A stretch of 64,000 bases of DNA from Pseudarthrobacter sp. NIBRBAC000502770 (lineage in GTDB: Bacteria; Actinomycetota; Actinomycetes; Actinomycetales; Micrococcaceae). The stretch lies in contig NZ_CP041198.1 of assembly GCF_006517815.1 (NCBI RefSeq), positions 62,001-126,000 on the forward strand. The letters are read 5' to 3'. The position numbers and the translations under genes are program-made. The notes below the pieces were generated by a model. The model was given only the letters and a program-made list of their open reading frames with translations. It was not told the DNA's origin and ran no database searches. Shown here piece after piece: positions 1-9,596 of this stretch; position 1 is the stretch's first letter, and the number at the start of each line of letters is the position of its first letter.

Positions 1-702
1 TTCTACGCGGCCGTCACCTGGGCTGGCCCGGGGCTGGACGACGCGCAGCGGAAGGCGTCCCGGCACGCCATCGGCTGGATGAACAACTGGGCCTACGCCC
101 GGAACCTTCCCACCAACGGCTGGTACGGGGCCGCCTCGGTGGTGCGGGACATCCGGCTGGCGTTCGACGGCGGCCGGCCGGCCCTGGTGTCCTCGCCTAC
201 GGCCGCGCTCCAGTCACTGGAGGGGGCGCCAGTGCAGGTGCCCGGCGGGAGCATTGATGGCGGCCTGGCACTCCCGGTCCCGGACAGCGGCGCCTTCAAG
301 GCCGACGTCGAGCTGGCCAAGCCCGCGGACGGGACCGGGGAGGCGCGGGTGCTGCTGCAAAGCGGCGGCACCACCTATGCCACGGTGGGCTACGATTTCG
401 CGGCCGGGCGGGCGTTCGTGGACCGCAACGGTGACGCGGCGGCCGGCGGGAGCGGCCTCGCTGACCAGGCGGACGCCAGCCGCGTATACCGGCAGGAGCG
501 CTCGGTGGACGCCCGGCCGGCCGGGGACACCGTCCGCCTCACCGTCTACGTTGACCGGTCCTCCGTGGAGGTCTTCGTGGCGGGACGGGCCCTGACGTCC
601 CTGGCGTTTCCACCGGCCGGCACCAAGGAAGCCCGGCTGGTGGCGGAGGGACCGGTATCGCTCAATCGCGGCACCGTCACGCCGCTGGCCGGCATCCGCT
701 AG
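1..702 (+). CDS. Glycoside hydrolase family 32 (levanase/fructanase-like), C-terminal part
   Basis: The gene begins before the window, and frame 1 is open from the first base. The visible 233 residues start with FYAAVTW and continue to IGWMNNW, the conserved end of the GH32 five-bladed propeller. They are followed by a GH32 C-terminal beta-sandwich containing the signature DRSSVEVF at about fragment residue 185. GH32 enzymes hydrolyse beta-fructosides such as levan, inulin or sucrose. The catalytic Asp and Glu and any signal peptide lie upstream, so neither substrate nor export can be judged. Its stop overlaps the stop of the convergent GH76 gene in a shared CTAG at 699-702. Family assignment is firm; activity is inferred. 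Confidence 0.9.
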   Translation, partial: FYAAVTWAGPGLDDAQRKASRHAIGWMNNWAYARNLPTNGWYGAASVVRDIRLAFDGGRPALVSSPTAALQSLEGAPVQVPGGSIDGGLALPVPDSGAFKADVELAKPADGTGEARVLLQSGGTTYATVGYDFAAGRAFVDRNGDAAAGGSGLADQADASRVYRQERSVDARPAGDTVRLTVYVDRSSVEVFVAGRALTSLAFPPAGTKEARLVAEGPVSLNRGTVTPLAGIR

Positions 703-1991
703 GCGCCGGCTGCGGCGGTGACGGCGGCCGCTGCCTCCAGCGCCATCCATGCCTGGAGCTGGGTGGAGAGTTCGACGGCGGCGCCCGGCGGATACGTCGC
801 GGCCGCCGGTTTGGCTGCGTGCAGCGAGAAGTTGCTCGTGCCTTCCCGCCGGGCATTTGCCTCGCCGGGGCCGACGGGGCGTCGGCCGGACCAGAGCGCT
901 TCAGCGGTGTCCGTCACCAACCGTGCAGCCGTGGCGCGGGTAGCCGCGGGAAGCCGGCGGTCTGCCGCGGCGAGTGCCAGGTATCGGCAGAGAATCCCGG
1001 TGAAGAGGCCGCCGTCGCCTGTTCCTTCGCAGCGCAGCACCGAACCACCGGAGCCCGTGCCGGCTCCGTTGCTGCTGCCCGGGACCGTCAGCAGCCGCTG
1101 CACCGCGTCCACCAGGACCGCGGCCCGGGCCAGGTTCGCCTCGCCGCCCAGCTCCAGGAGTGCTCCCAGCACGGGGCCCTGGTTGTAGGTGTATACCGCC
1201 CGCTCCAGCACCACCTCTCCGGAGGGATCCAGGCGTGCGCCGTCAAGGTAGAGGGCCTGGTCCGCGTCAAAGAGAGTGGCGTCGAGCCAGTCCAGCAGGG
1301 CCTGGGCCTTGGCGTGCTGGCCAGTGCGGGCATAGAACAGGGCCACCGGCGCGGTGGCCGGGGTGTTCTTGAAGTCGCGTTTCTTGCTCCAGAAAGTCCC
1401 GCCGCCCAGGTCATCGGTGCAGGCGGCGTCGAACTGCAGCGCCAGCGACGCCCGGACCACGGCGTTGCGGCGGCGGCCTGGACGACGGGTTTCCTCGGCC
1501 AGCCTGTCCAGGCGGAGCGTTGCCAGCGCCAGCCACGCCATGTCGTCGTAGTAGCTGTTCACGAAAGTCAGGGCGTTGCGGAGCCTGATCCCGGTGACCA
1601 GGCGCGAGGCCAAGTGCCCGGCGCTGGGCCGGCCCGGGCCGTCGAACCGGGCCGCCGGGGTGGCTCCGCCGCCCAGTTCCCGCCGCCCGGCGTCCACCAG
1701 GCAGTCAACGTAGTGCGCCTGCCACCAGTAGTGCCAGGGGAGGGCCAGCGATGCGGCAGGCCGCATCCGGCGGAGTGCGGTACGCCATCGCGGCGCTGGC
1801 TGGGTGCCCGGCTCCTGCTCCGGCGTTGAGGGGGTGGGCGGTCCGGCCGGGTGCCTGCCCTGCCACAGCGCTGCGCCCAGGTGGGTTCCGGGCAGGAACA
1901 GCAGTTTCCGGCCGAACAGGGCGGTCACGGACCGGGCCGCGTGGTTCGCCCTGTCCTGCCAGGCGGTCAAGGAGGTGCTGCTGGACGTCAT
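699..1991 (-). CDS. Glycoside hydrolase family 76 (alpha-1,6-mannanase-like) protein
   Basis: A 430-residue protein with the alpha/alpha-barrel features of GH76. These include the segment YTYNQGPVLGALLELG in the second half and paired aromatic-acidic stretches such as NSYYDDMAWLALA near residue 160. Characterised GH76 enzymes are endo-alpha-1,6-mannanases acting on yeast or fungal mannan. The usual Asp-Asp catalytic pair corresponds to the YYDD in that segment. No signal peptide is visible, so secretion is unclear and the protein could be cytoplasmic. The start at 1991 is chosen because it has a GGGTGG ribosome-binding-like sequence; an in-frame ATG at 2075 would add 28 unlikely residues and run into the palindrome there. 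It is convergent with the GH32 gene, which suggests a polysaccharide-use neighbourhood. Confidence 0.85.
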   Translation of the reverse strand: MTSSSTSLTAWQDRANHAARSVTALFGRKLLFLPGTHLGAALWQGRHPAGPPTPSTPEQEPGTQPAPRWRTALRRMRPAASLALPWHYWWQAHYVDCLVDAGRRELGGGATPAARFDGPGRPSAGHLASRLVTGIRLRNALTFVNSYYDDMAWLALATLRLDRLAEETRRPGRRRNAVVRASLALQFDAACTDDLGGGTFWSKKRDFKNTPATAPVALFYARTGQHAKAQALLDWLDATLFDADQALYLDGARLDPSGEVVLERAVYTYNQGPVLGALLELGGEANLARAAVLVDAVQRLLTVPGSSNGAGTGSGGSVLRCEGTGDGGLFTGILCRYLALAAADRRLPAATRATAARLVTDTAEALWSGRRPVGPGEANARREGTSNFSLHAAKPAAATYPPGAAVELSTQLQAWMALEAAAAVTAAAGA

Positions 1992-2065
1992 GCCGTCCAC
2001 CCTAACCGTGCCGCCGGCACCAGGGAGCGCAGGGCCTCGGGGGTGAGTGCGGCGGCGCGGGATTT

Positions 2066-2085
2066 CAGTTAACATTCATTAACTG
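2066..2085. promoter_or_regulatory. Candidate operator upstream of the SDR/acyl-CoA dehydrogenase operon
   Basis: Perfect inverted repeat CAGTTAA-N6-TTAACTG, AT-rich in a very GC-rich surrounding. It ends 47 bases before the SDR start codon and lies just upstream of the divergent GH76 gene. The size and symmetry fit a TetR-type dimer site. No regulator gene lies next to it, so the cognate protein is unknown. Confidence 0.5.
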
Positions 2086-2132
2086 TTGCTCGGGTCGCGC
2101 CGCGGCATGGGGACACACATCAAGGAGGATGG

Positions 2133-2927
2133 ATGGACATCAAAGGCAGCGTCGCACTGGTGACAGGCGGGGCGTCCGGGCTGGGAGCAGCCACCGCGCA
2201 GAGATTGTTCGACGCCGGCGCATCCGTCGTGCTCGTTGACCTGCCGTCCTCGGGCGGACAGGCACTGGCGGACGAACTGAACGGCCGCGCCGCAGCCGGC
2301 CAGTCCGCCGTCTTTGCCCCCGCAGACGTGACCAGCGAGGCCGACGTACGGGCCGCCGTCGGGACCGCCGCGGGGCTGGGCCCACTCCGGATCGTGGTGA
2401 ACTGCGCAGGGATCGCCACCCCCGGCAAGGTCCTGGGACGGGACGGTGTGCTGCCCCTGGAATCCTTCAGCAAGGTCATCCAGGTCAACCTGGTGGGGAC
2501 CTTCAACGTCCTGCGCCTGGCCGCCGAAGCGATGGCGGCCACCGAGCCCGCCACCACCCCGCTGGGCGGCCCGGAACGCGGCGTCATCGTCAACACCGCC
2601 TCCGTGGCGGCCTTCGACGGGCAGATCGGCCAGCCCGCGTATGCCGCCTCCAAGGGCGCCGTGGCCGCCATGACGCTGCCGATCGCCAGGGAACTGGCGC
2701 GCTCGCTGGTCCGGGTGGTCACCATCGCTCCGGGCATCTTCGAGACCCCTATGATGGCCGGCCTGTCGCAGGAGGCGCAGGACTCGCTCGGCGCCCAGGT
2801 TCCGCACCCGTCCCGGCTGGGCAAGCCCGCGGAATATGCCAACCTGGTGGCACATATTGTGGACAACGCCATGCTGAACGGCGAAACCATCCGCCTGGAC
2901 GGGGCTATCCGGATGGCGCCGAAATGA
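2133..2927 (+). CDS. Short-chain dehydrogenase, 3-hydroxyacyl-CoA dehydrogenase type 2-like
   Basis: A 264-residue classical SDR. It has the NAD-binding TGGASGLG at about residues 11-18, NCAG in the middle, a Ser in the NTASVAAF segment, and the catalytic YAASK at about residues 170-174. The overall pattern ([14 protein letters not shown], the long insert before [12 protein letters not shown], and the C-terminal [12 protein letters not shown]) resembles the HSD17B10/3-hydroxyacyl-CoA dehydrogenase type 2 group. That group oxidises 3-hydroxyacyl-CoA during degradation of fatty acids or branched-chain amino acids. A strong AAGGAGG precedes the ATG. The stop overlaps the start of the acyl-CoA dehydrogenase gene by 4 bases, so the two form an operon acting on the same acyl-CoA. 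The exact substrate is inference. Confidence 0.93.
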   Translation: MDIKGSVALVTGGASGLGAATAQRLFDAGASVVLVDLPSSGGQALADELNGRAAAGQSAVFAPADVTSEADVRAAVGTAAGLGPLRIVVNCAGIATPGKVLGRDGVLPLESFSKVIQVNLVGTFNVLRLAAEAMAATEPATTPLGGPERGVIVNTASVAAFDGQIGQPAYAASKGAVAAMTLPIARELARSLVRVVTIAPGIFETPMMAGLSQEAQDSLGAQVPHPSRLGKPAEYANLVAHIVDNAMLNGETIRLDGAIRMAPK

Positions 2928-4132
2928 GCGCGCCGGACGTCCCGCAGCTGCCGGCGGCGGACTTCTTCGCCGTCGAAGCGATGCTGGACGAGGCTGAACG
3001 GAACAAGCTCGCCGAGCTGCGGGACTTCCTGGCGGCCGAGGTGGCGCCGTACGCGGGGGATTGGTGGAACAAGGCCGAGTTTCCCGCCCATATCCTCCCC
3101 AAGCTGGCCACGCTGGAGCTGAGCACACCGGTCCACCGCGGCTACAGCCATCTTTTTGCCGGGCTGGTCATCGCGGAGATCACCCGCGTGGATACCTCCC
3201 TGGCCACGTTCTTCCTGGTCCATCACGACCTCTTCGTGGAATCCCTGCACACCTTTGGCACGGAGGACCAGAAGCAGCGGCTGCTGGCCGACGCCTCGGA
3301 GCTGCGCACTACGGGTGCCTTCGCGCTGACCGAACCGCTGCATGGCTCGGATGTGGCGGGCGGCCTGGAGACCCGGGCCCGGCGGATCTCCTCCACCACG
3401 GGAGAAGCGGACGACGCCGGCGATACGTGGGTGCTCAACGGGGCCAAGCGCTGGATCGGCAACGGGACGTTCTGCGACTACATGCTGGTGTGGGCCCGGG
3501 ATGAGGCGGACGGTTCGGTGCGCGGCTTCATTGTGGACGCAACGCTGCCGGGTGTCAGCCGGAGCAGGATCGAGAACAAGATCGCCCTGCGCACCGTCCA
3601 GAACGCGGACATCCAGTTCCGCGATGTCAGGGTTGCCGAGGCGGACCGCTTTGCCGGTATCAGCAGCTTCGAGGACACCAAGGAACTGCTCCGCAGCTCA
3701 CGGATCATGGTGGCGTGGCAGGCGGTGGGCCAGCAGCTCGCCGCCTTCGACGTGGCCCGGCAATACGCGGTGGAGCGGCAGCAGTTCGGCCGGCCGCTGG
3801 CCCACTTCCAGTTGATCCAGCAGCAGCTGGTGACCATGCTGGGGAACGCCGTGGCCAGCATGTCCATGATGGCCGGGCTCGCCCGGCTGCAGGAGCAGGG
3901 GGCAGCCAACATGCCGCAGGTGGCCCTGGCCAAGTCCTACCTCAGCGCCCGCATGCGCGAAACCGTGGCGCTGGGCCGCTCCATCCTGGGCGGCAACGGG
4001 ATTGTTACCGACTACCGGATGGCCAAGATCTTCGCCGATGCCGAAGCCATCTACACCTACGAGGGCTCGTTCGAGGTCAACACCCTGATCGTGGGAAGGG
4101 CCATCACTGGAATCTCCGCCATCGGTGGTTGA
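2924..4132 (+). CDS. Acyl-CoA dehydrogenase (glutaryl-CoA dehydrogenase/ACX4-like)
   Basis: A 402-residue flavoenzyme with the full acyl-CoA dehydrogenase architecture. The N-terminal helical domain is followed by the FAD-contacting [11 protein letters not shown] at about residues 132-142, then the [10 protein letters not shown] segment. The C-terminal domain carries [39 protein letters not shown] and [18 protein letters not shown]. The Glu in YEG is at the position of the catalytic base of the glutaryl-CoA dehydrogenase-like branch. It introduces a 2,3 double bond into an acyl-CoA, using ETF as acceptor. The start codon overlaps the stop of the SDR gene (ATGA), which shows translational coupling. 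Chain length and substrate cannot be read from the sequence. Confidence 0.95.
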   Translation: MSAPDVPQLPAADFFAVEAMLDEAERNKLAELRDFLAAEVAPYAGDWWNKAEFPAHILPKLATLELSTPVHRGYSHLFAGLVIAEITRVDTSLATFFLVHHDLFVESLHTFGTEDQKQRLLADASELRTTGAFALTEPLHGSDVAGGLETRARRISSTTGEADDAGDTWVLNGAKRWIGNGTFCDYMLVWARDEADGSVRGFIVDATLPGVSRSRIENKIALRTVQNADIQFRDVRVAEADRFAGISSFEDTKELLRSSRIMVAWQAVGQQLAAFDVARQYAVERQQFGRPLAHFQLIQQQLVTMLGNAVASMSMMAGLARLQEQGAANMPQVALAKSYLSARMRETVALGRSILGGNGIVTDYRMAKIFADAEAIYTYEGSFEVNTLIVGRAITGISAIGG

Positions 4133-4146
4133 GCCGGTCGAAACCC

Positions 4147-4989
4147 TTACCGGCCGGGGTACGGCTCTTTCTCGCCGGCTTCCACCCGGATGTCCAGGCT
4201 GTTGTTCTTCACGGGCATGGGGCAGGTGCCGTAAGGGGTGAAGGCGCTGGGGTAATTGATGGCCCGGTTGAAGTCCAGCACTACGGACCCGTCCGGCCGC
4301 GGCCTGGGGAGGGAAAGTTTCCGCCACTCGTCCGTGGTGTCGCCGTTGGTTTCGTCGTGGAACGTGACGGTCAGGGCGCCGAGCTTTTCTTCCTCCGCCT
4401 GGAGCCGGAACTCATGGCTGCTTCCCGGGAGGCGGAAGACCACCTCGCCTACGCTGCGGTGCACGCCGTCAACCAGCGGGTTCGCGGTGCCGATCGGCAC
4501 ATCCACCGGCGCCGGGTAGGGCTCAAACCTTCCGGTGACCTCCCAGTCGGGGTTGTACGGAAAGGTAGGCACGCCGTCGAATTCCGTGAAGGCCGGTGAT
4601 GCAGCGTCCCGGGTGCGGATCGCATACCGGCCGCCGCGCATGGCCAGTTCCACCACTACCTGGTCCCCGTCCGGGCCGCCGAACTGCACCCACATCAGTG
4701 ATTCCTCGTCCGCCAGGACGGCGGATACGGTGCCGTCCACCTTTTCCCCTGTCTCCACCAGCGTGAGCCCGTCCGCCGGAACCGCGGTGAGGAACGCCGT
4801 CGAGCCCGTGGCGTCAGTGGACCACAGGCCGGGGGCCGGCTCGACGGCGGAAGGTGAGTCTTCGAGCCACTGGAAGGAGGTGAGGGTAAGCCAGCCGTGC
4901 GGCGCTGCCAGGGCTTTGTTGCGGTTGGCGCGGAAGCGCTGCCAGCGCTCGGCCCTGGCGGCGTGGGTGGTGGCTGGGGTGGTGGTCAT
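4147..4989 (-). CDS. DUF1684 family protein
   Basis: A 280-residue soluble protein matching the DUF1684 pattern. It has an N-terminal WQRFRANRNKALAAPHGWLTL segment, a central beta-rich region, and the family's hallmark end DFNRAINYPSAFTPYGTCP followed by a basic and acidic tail with AGEK. No biochemical role is established for the family. It has no signal peptide or membrane segment. It is convergent with the acyl-CoA dehydrogenase gene (14-base gap) and divergent from the small membrane protein gene, so it is probably transcribed alone. The GGAAC before the ATG is a plausible ribosome-binding site. Confidence 0.9.
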   Translation of the reverse strand: MTTTPATTHAARAERWQRFRANRNKALAAPHGWLTLTSFQWLEDSPSAVEPAPGLWSTDATGSTAFLTAVPADGLTLVETGEKVDGTVSAVLADEESLMWVQFGGPDGDQVVVELAMRGGRYAIRTRDAASPAFTEFDGVPTFPYNPDWEVTGRFEPYPAPVDVPIGTANPLVDGVHRSVGEVVFRLPGSSHEFRLQAEEEKLGALTVTFHDETNGDTTDEWRKLSLPRPRPDGSVVLDFNRAINYPSAFTPYGTCPMPVKNNSLDIRVEAGEKEPYPGR

Positions 4990-5079
4990 GGTTCCTTCCA
5001 GTTGCGTATGCCTTCGGCTACAACCGGATCGCGGACGTGTTCATTCCGCCGCTGAATCCTTTGTCCGGGGTTGAATGGA

Positions 5080-5622
5080 GTGGTGGACATCCTTGCGGGA
5101 GTGAATCGGGAGTGGCTTGCCGCGCTCCCCTGGCTGGCGGCCGTCCTTGCCGCCGCGGTCGTCCTGGCGTGGCGCCGGCGGCGGCCGGACCTCGCAGCAC
5201 CTGCCGCCGTCGCCGTCTTCATGGCAGCCAACGTGGGCGCCGGCATCTACGTCCTGAACCACCGCGCGGACGGGCGCTGGGGCGGGGACGCGCAGCCGAA
5301 ACTCGCCCCGCCCACACTCTCCGGAACCCCCGTGGTGGGCCAGTTCCTGCAGCCGCTCGACGGAGCCATGGCAGGCATGGCCGGCGGGGTCAACGATTTC
5401 ATCGACTTCCGGGCCGCGTTGCCGGTGGCACTGGACTTCTTCGCGGCCGCCGGATGGGCGCTGGCACTCCTGGTGCCGCTGCTGCTCACCGCTGCCGTGG
5501 TCCAGGCCGGGAAGGCCCGGCGCCGCACGGCGGAGGCTGCCGCCTGGCAGGACGAGGTGCGGAACCTACGGGCTGAACTCGACGCCGTCAAACGGCATGT
5601 GGGGTACCGCGACATCTTGTGA
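5080..5622 (+). CDS. Small membrane protein of unknown function
   Basis: About 180 residues. A hydrophobic helix near the N-terminus (LPWLAAVLAAAVVLAW) is followed by an Arg-rich stop-transfer. A second hydrophobic stretch follows (AAPAAVAVFMAANVGAGIYVL), then an extracytoplasmic-looking loop, a third helix (WALALLVPLLLTAAVV), and a charged C-terminal tail likely to form a short coiled coil (AAWQDEVRNLRAELDAVKRHV). I do not recognise a family. The start is uncertain: GTG at 5080 is used, while TTG at 5071 is in frame and would add three residues. Codon use matches the surroundings, so the reading frame looks real. Confidence 0.65.
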   Translation: MVDILAGVNREWLAALPWLAAVLAAAVVLAWRRRRPDLAAPAAVAVFMAANVGAGIYVLNHRADGRWGGDAQPKLAPPTLSGTPVVGQFLQPLDGAMAGMAGGVNDFIDFRAALPVALDFFAAAGWALALLVPLLLTAAVVQAGKARRRTAEAAAWQDEVRNLRAELDAVKRHVGYRDIL

Positions 5623-5735
5623 GACGGATTCCACTGAGGCGAGGCACCGGGGGTAGCATCTTTAGCTAGTAACGTGGCTCACAGTATCCAGCGCAGTGTA
5701 CGAGCCAAGTCCGAATCCCTCGAAAGATTGTTTCA

Positions 5736-8543
5736 ATGGCTCACACTGCAACACCTCCCGAGACCGACCTTGCCTCCGAACTGCGCGCGGATGTCCGGCG
5801 CGTGTCCACCCTGTTGGGCGAATCGCTGGTGCGCCAGCACGGACCGGAACTCCTGGACCTCGTGGAGCAGGTCCGGCTCCTGACCAAGGAATCCAAGGAA
5901 GCAGCGCGCGGCGGTGCGCACGCCACCGGCCCCTGGAGCGCGCACGACGTCGTTGCCCAGGTCCGCGAACTCCTGGGTTCCCTGCCCATCGAGCAGGCAA
6001 CCGACCTGGTGCGTGCCTTTGCCTTCTACTTCCACCTGGCCAACGCCGCCGAACAGGTCCACCGCGTCCGCGGACTCCGGACCCGGGCGGAAAAGGACGG
6101 CTGGCTGGCCAAGACGGTGGCGGACATCGCGGCCCAGGCTGGCCCGGAGGTGCTGCAGGAAGTAGTCAACGGGCTGGACGTGCGGCCCATCTTCACCGCC
6201 CACCCCACCGAAGCGTCCCGCCGTTCCGTCCTGGACAAGATCCGGAAGCTTTCCGATGTCCTGTCCCAGTCCACAGCCGAAGGGTCCACCGGCCGGCGCC
6301 GGCAGGACCGGCAGCTGGCCGAGATCATCGACCAGATGTGGCAGACCGACGAGCTGCGCCAGGTCCGGCCCACCCCCGTGGATGAGGCCCGGAACGCCAT
6401 CTACTACCTGGGCGGCATCCTCACCGACGCCATGCCGGAGATGCTGTCGGAGCTGTCCGAGCTGCTCGGGGAACATGGCGTCAGCCTCGCCTCCAAGGAC
6501 GCCCCCATCAGGTTTGGCTCCTGGATCGGCGGTGACCGCGACGGCAACCCGAACGTGACCGCGGCTGTGACCCGCGAGATCCTCCAGATCCAGAACCAAA
6601 ACGCCATCCGGATCAGCATCGGCATGATCGACGAGCTGATTTCCATCCTGTCCAACTCCACGGCGCTGGCGGGCGCTGACCAGGGGCTCCTCGAGTCCAT
6701 TGATGAGGACCTGAAGAAGCTGCCGGGCCTGGACAAGCGGGTCCTGGAACTCAACGCCCAGGAACCGTACCGGCTGAAGCTCACCTGCATCAAGGCCAAG
6801 CTCATCAACACCGGCAAGCGGGTGGCGGCAAACTCCAACCACGAGCATGGCCGCGACTACAACGCAACCGATGAACTCCTGGCTGACCTGAACCTGCTGG
6901 AGCTCTCGCTCCGCAACCACTCCGCGGCGCTGGCGGCGGACGGCTCCCTGGCCCGCGTCCGCCGCGCCATCGCCTCCTTCGGCCTGCACCTGGCCACCCT
7001 GGATATCCGTGAACACGCGGACCACCACCACGACGCCGTCGGCCAGCTGATGGACCGGATCGGCGGACCGGGGCTCCGCTACGCCGAGCTGAGCCGGGAG
7101 GAACGATTCGAGGTGCTCGGCTCGGAGCTGGCTTCCCGCCGCCCGCTGTCCGGCCACCCGATCAAGCTGGACGGCGCCGCCGACGGCACCTACGACGTCT
7201 TCCGCGAGATCCGCCGGGCCCTGCGCATGTACGGTCCGGACGTCATCGAGACCTACATCATCTCCATGACCCGCGGCGCCGACGACGTCCTGGCCGCCGC
7301 CGTGCTGGCCCGCGAGGCCGGCCTGGTGAACCTCTTTGGCGACAAGCCCTACGCCAAGCTCGGGTTCGCGCCGCTGCTGGAGACGGTGGAGGAACTCCGG
7401 GCCTCGGCCGAGATCATCGACCAGCTGCTCTCCGACCCCTCCTACCGGGAGCTGGTGCGGCTGCGCGGGGACGTCCAGGAAGTGATGCTGGGCTACTCGG
7501 ACTCCAACAAGGAATCCGGCGTGATGACCAGCCAGTGGGAGATCCATAAGACCCAGCGCAAGCTTCGCGACGTCGCGGCCAAGCACGGCGTGCGCGTCCG
7601 CCTGTTCCACGGCCGCGGCGGCTCGGTGGGACGCGGCGGCGGGCCCACCTACGACGCCATCCTGGCCCAGCCCAACGGTGTCCTCGAAGGCGAAATCAAG
7701 TTCACCGAACAAGGCGAAGTCATCTCGGACAAGTACTCCCTGCCGGAGCTTGCCCGCGAAAACCTGGAGCTGTCCCTGGCCGCCGTCCTGCAGGGGTCGG
7801 CCCTGCACCGGGACCCGCGGACCTCCGAGGACCAGCGCGAGCGCTACGGGCACGTCATGGAGGCCATCTCCGACGCCGCCTTTGACCGGTACCGGAAGCT
7901 GATCGACCACCCGGACCTGCCTGCCTACTTCATGGCCTCCACCCCGGTGGAGCAGCTGGGCTCCCTGAATATCGGTTCCCGCCCGTCGAAGCGGCCGGAT
8001 TCCGGTGCCGGGCTGGGTGGCCTGCGTGCCATCCCGTGGGTGTTCGGCTGGACCCAGTCACGGCAGATCGTGCCCGGCTGGTTCGGTGTGGGGTCCGGGC
8101 TTAAGGCCGCCCGCGAGGCCGGCCACTCCGCGCAGTTGGTGGAAATGATGGACCACTGGCACTTCTTCCGCTCCGTGCTGTCCAACGTGGAAATGACGCT
8201 CGCCAAGACGGACATGGACATCGCCGGCTACTACGTGTCCACCCTCGTCCCGGAGGAACTCCACCATCTCTTCCACACCATCCGGGAGGAATACGAACTC
8301 ACGGTGGCCGAGGTCCGCAAGCTCACCGGTGAAAACCTGCTCCTGGATGCCCAGCCGACACTGAAGCGGTCCCTGGAGATCCGCGACCAGTACCTGGATC
8401 CGATCAGCTACCTCCAGGTGGAACTCCTGCGCCGCATCCGCACCGAGGGCGGGATCAGCGGGGCCGAGATCGACGAACGCCTCCAGCGGGCCATGCTCAT
8501 CACCGTGAACGGCGTCGCCGCGGGCCTGCGCAACACCGGGTAA
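5736..8543 (+). CDS. ppc: Phosphoenolpyruvate carboxylase
   Basis: A 935-residue enzyme that carboxylates phosphoenolpyruvate with bicarbonate to oxaloacetate, the anaplerotic feed of the TCA cycle. All signature blocks are present. [12 protein letters not shown] near residue 155 has the catalytic His. [15 protein letters not shown] lies near 267, [12 protein letters not shown] near 585, and the glycine-rich catalytic loop [14 protein letters not shown] near 625. The conserved end is [10 protein letters not shown]. Length is normal for the bacterial enzyme. The gene is preceded by about 110 bases with no other gene and followed directly by a long palindrome, so it is probably monocistronic. 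No nearby regulator is evident. Confidence 0.98.
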   Translation: MAHTATPPETDLASELRADVRRVSTLLGESLVRQHGPELLDLVEQVRLLTKESKEAARGGAHATGPWSAHDVVAQVRELLGSLPIEQATDLVRAFAFYFHLANAAEQVHRVRGLRTRAEKDGWLAKTVADIAAQAGPEVLQEVVNGLDVRPIFTAHPTEASRRSVLDKIRKLSDVLSQSTAEGSTGRRRQDRQLAEIIDQMWQTDELRQVRPTPVDEARNAIYYLGGILTDAMPEMLSELSELLGEHGVSLASKDAPIRFGSWIGGDRDGNPNVTAAVTREILQIQNQNAIRISIGMIDELISILSNSTALAGADQGLLESIDEDLKKLPGLDKRVLELNAQEPYRLKLTCIKAKLINTGKRVAANSNHEHGRDYNATDELLADLNLLELSLRNHSAALAADGSLARVRRAIASFGLHLATLDIREHADHHHDAVGQLMDRIGGPGLRYAELSREERFEVLGSELASRRPLSGHPIKLDGAADGTYDVFREIRRALRMYGPDVIETYIISMTRGADDVLAAAVLAREAGLVNLFGDKPYAKLGFAPLLETVEELRASAEIIDQLLSDPSYRELVRLRGDVQEVMLGYSDSNKESGVMTSQWEIHKTQRKLRDVAAKHGVRVRLFHGRGGSVGRGGGPTYDAILAQPNGVLEGEIKFTEQGEVISDKYSLPELARENLELSLAAVLQGSALHRDPRTSEDQRERYGHVMEAISDAAFDRYRKLIDHPDLPAYFMASTPVEQLGSLNIGSRPSKRPDSGAGLGGLRAIPWVFGWTQSRQIVPGWFGVGSGLKAAREAGHSAQLVEMMDHWHFFRSVLSNVEMTLAKTDMDIAGYYVSTLVPEELHHLFHTIREEYELTVAEVRKLTGENLLLDAQPTLKRSLEIRDQYLDPISYLQVELLRRIRTEGGISGAEIDERLQRAMLITVNGVAAGLRNTG

Positions 8544-8551
8544 CCCCCGGT

Positions 8552-8608
8552 TGCCCTATCACTTTTGGTCCCTAACAGGCGCTGTTAGGGACCCCAAGTG
8601 ATAGGGCA
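8552..8608. repeat. Long imperfect palindrome after ppc (terminator or extragenic repeat)
   Basis: Two 27-base arms (8552-8578 and 8582-8608) separated by only GCG. The arms differ at two positions; the left arm begins TGCCCTATCACTTTTGG and the right arm ends AAGTGATAGGGCA. It starts 8 bases after the ppc stop. The transcript would fold into a very stable hairpin, consistent with transcription termination. It lacks a U-run and is longer and more AT-containing than the other terminators here, so it may instead be a copy of a dispersed extragenic palindrome. Confidence 0.8.
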
Positions 8609-8636
8609 TCTTCGGTGTTTGGATAGGGTTGGGAGC

Positions 8637-8942
8637 ATGCCTTCCTTCCAGACCCGCCTCAAGATCACCGGGCTCCGGCCAGGGAATCCGCCCGAGTCCG
8701 TCATGGACGCGGCCGTGGAGGCGCTGGGCACCCGGCACCACGTGGAGGCACACCAGCTGCAGATCGCCGGCGGCGTGCCGCAGCTCAACCTGCGTTTTCT
8801 CGTGGAAGCCAGCGAGTACAGCGGTGAGAACCGCCAGGCGGTGGAATCTGCAGCCATGATGCGCGACGCCGTCGAACGCGTTGCGCTGACAGGTTCACTC
8901 AGCGTGCTGCGGCGCAGCCGCGGCAAGTGGCTGCCGGTCTAG
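8637..8942 (+). CDS. Conserved small protein of unknown function
   Basis: A 101-residue protein starting MPSFQTRLKITGLRPG. It has alternating hydrophobic strands and one likely helix (VMDAAVEALGTRHHVEAHQL) that suggest a compact alpha/beta ferredoxin-like fold. I do not recognise a named family. GGGAG precedes the ATG at 8637; an in-frame ATG at 8598 would lie inside the palindrome and is rejected. The stop overlaps the stop of the convergent DedA gene in a shared CTAG at 8939-8942. Confidence 0.72.
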   Translation: MPSFQTRLKITGLRPGNPPESVMDAAVEALGTRHHVEAHQLQIAGGVPQLNLRFLVEASEYSGENRQAVESAAMMRDAVERVALTGSLSVLRRSRGKWLPV

Positions 8943-9562
8943 CCTGCGTCGGGGAGGGGCTCGTCCTCCACCGGGGACCGGTCGCCGCGGCGCCGGGTGA
9001 CGATGATGCCCACGACGGCGCCGATCACCAGGCCGACGGCCACGCCAATGAGGGAGCTGGCCCAGAACGGCAGCTTGGTGGTTGAGCCGGTGAAGTAGCC
9101 CAGGCCCACCAGCCAGCAGGCCCACAGGACGGCGCCCAGGCCCGCACACAGGCTGAAACCGCGCACCGAGACGTTTGCCACGCCGGAGGCTGCCGAAGTG
9201 GCGAGCCGGCCGCCGGGGATGAACCTGGCGCCGATGATGGTGCCATAGGTCGACGACCGCCCGGCCTTGGCCAGTGCCGCATGGATGCCGGCGTGCACCC
9301 GGCGGCCCCATTTCCAGCGATCCAGTACGTGGCTGAGGCGGCGGCGGAACAGGTGGAACACCACCATGTCGCCGATCCAGGACGCCAGGGCGGCGAGCAG
9401 CAGGACGAGGAACACGTTGGCCCGGCCGTCCGCGGACAATGCGCCGCCGGTAATCACCACCATCTCCGAGGGGATGGGCGGGAAAATGGCGTCGCCAACC
9501 ACCAGCGGGATGACCCAGAAATAGAGGGCCGTCCCCCAGCTGTCAACGCTGCCGAAGTCCAT
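8939..9562 (-). CDS. DedA family (VTT/SNARE-associated) membrane protein
   Basis: A 207-residue integral membrane protein with the DedA/VTT pattern. It has an N-terminal segment with FPPIPSE (re-entrant loop with a conserved Pro-Pro and Glu), a helix, then ARFIPGGR. Several transmembrane segments follow and the tail is charged. DedA proteins are linked to lipid flipping, including undecaprenyl phosphate recycling, and to membrane homeostasis. The start at 9562 gives the typical family N-terminus; an upstream in-frame ATG would overlap the divergent macrodomain gene. The two genes are divergent with 34 bases between them. Confidence 0.9.
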   Translation of the reverse strand: MDFGSVDSWGTALYFWVIPLVVGDAIFPPIPSEMVVITGGALSADGRANVFLVLLLAALASWIGDMVVFHLFRRRLSHVLDRWKWGRRVHAGIHAALAKAGRSSTYGTIIGARFIPGGRLATSAASGVANVSVRGFSLCAGLGAVLWACWLVGLGYFTGSTTKLPFWASSLIGVAVGLVIGAVVGIIVTRRRGDRSPVEDEPLPDAG

Positions 9563-9596
9563 TGCCACAAGGTACCGCACTTGGGAAACTGGCCGC

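Noticed and set aside
5623..5735. Riboswitch or leader RNA before ppc
   Set aside because: Only about 110 bases, with no clear conserved stem or known motif; probably an ordinary promoter region.
5733..7910. Very long antisense open frame opposite the phosphoenolpyruvate carboxylase gene
   Set aside because: It is a shadow of the high-GC codon bias of ppc; it has no ribosome-binding site and no recognisable domain, while ppc itself is unmistakable.
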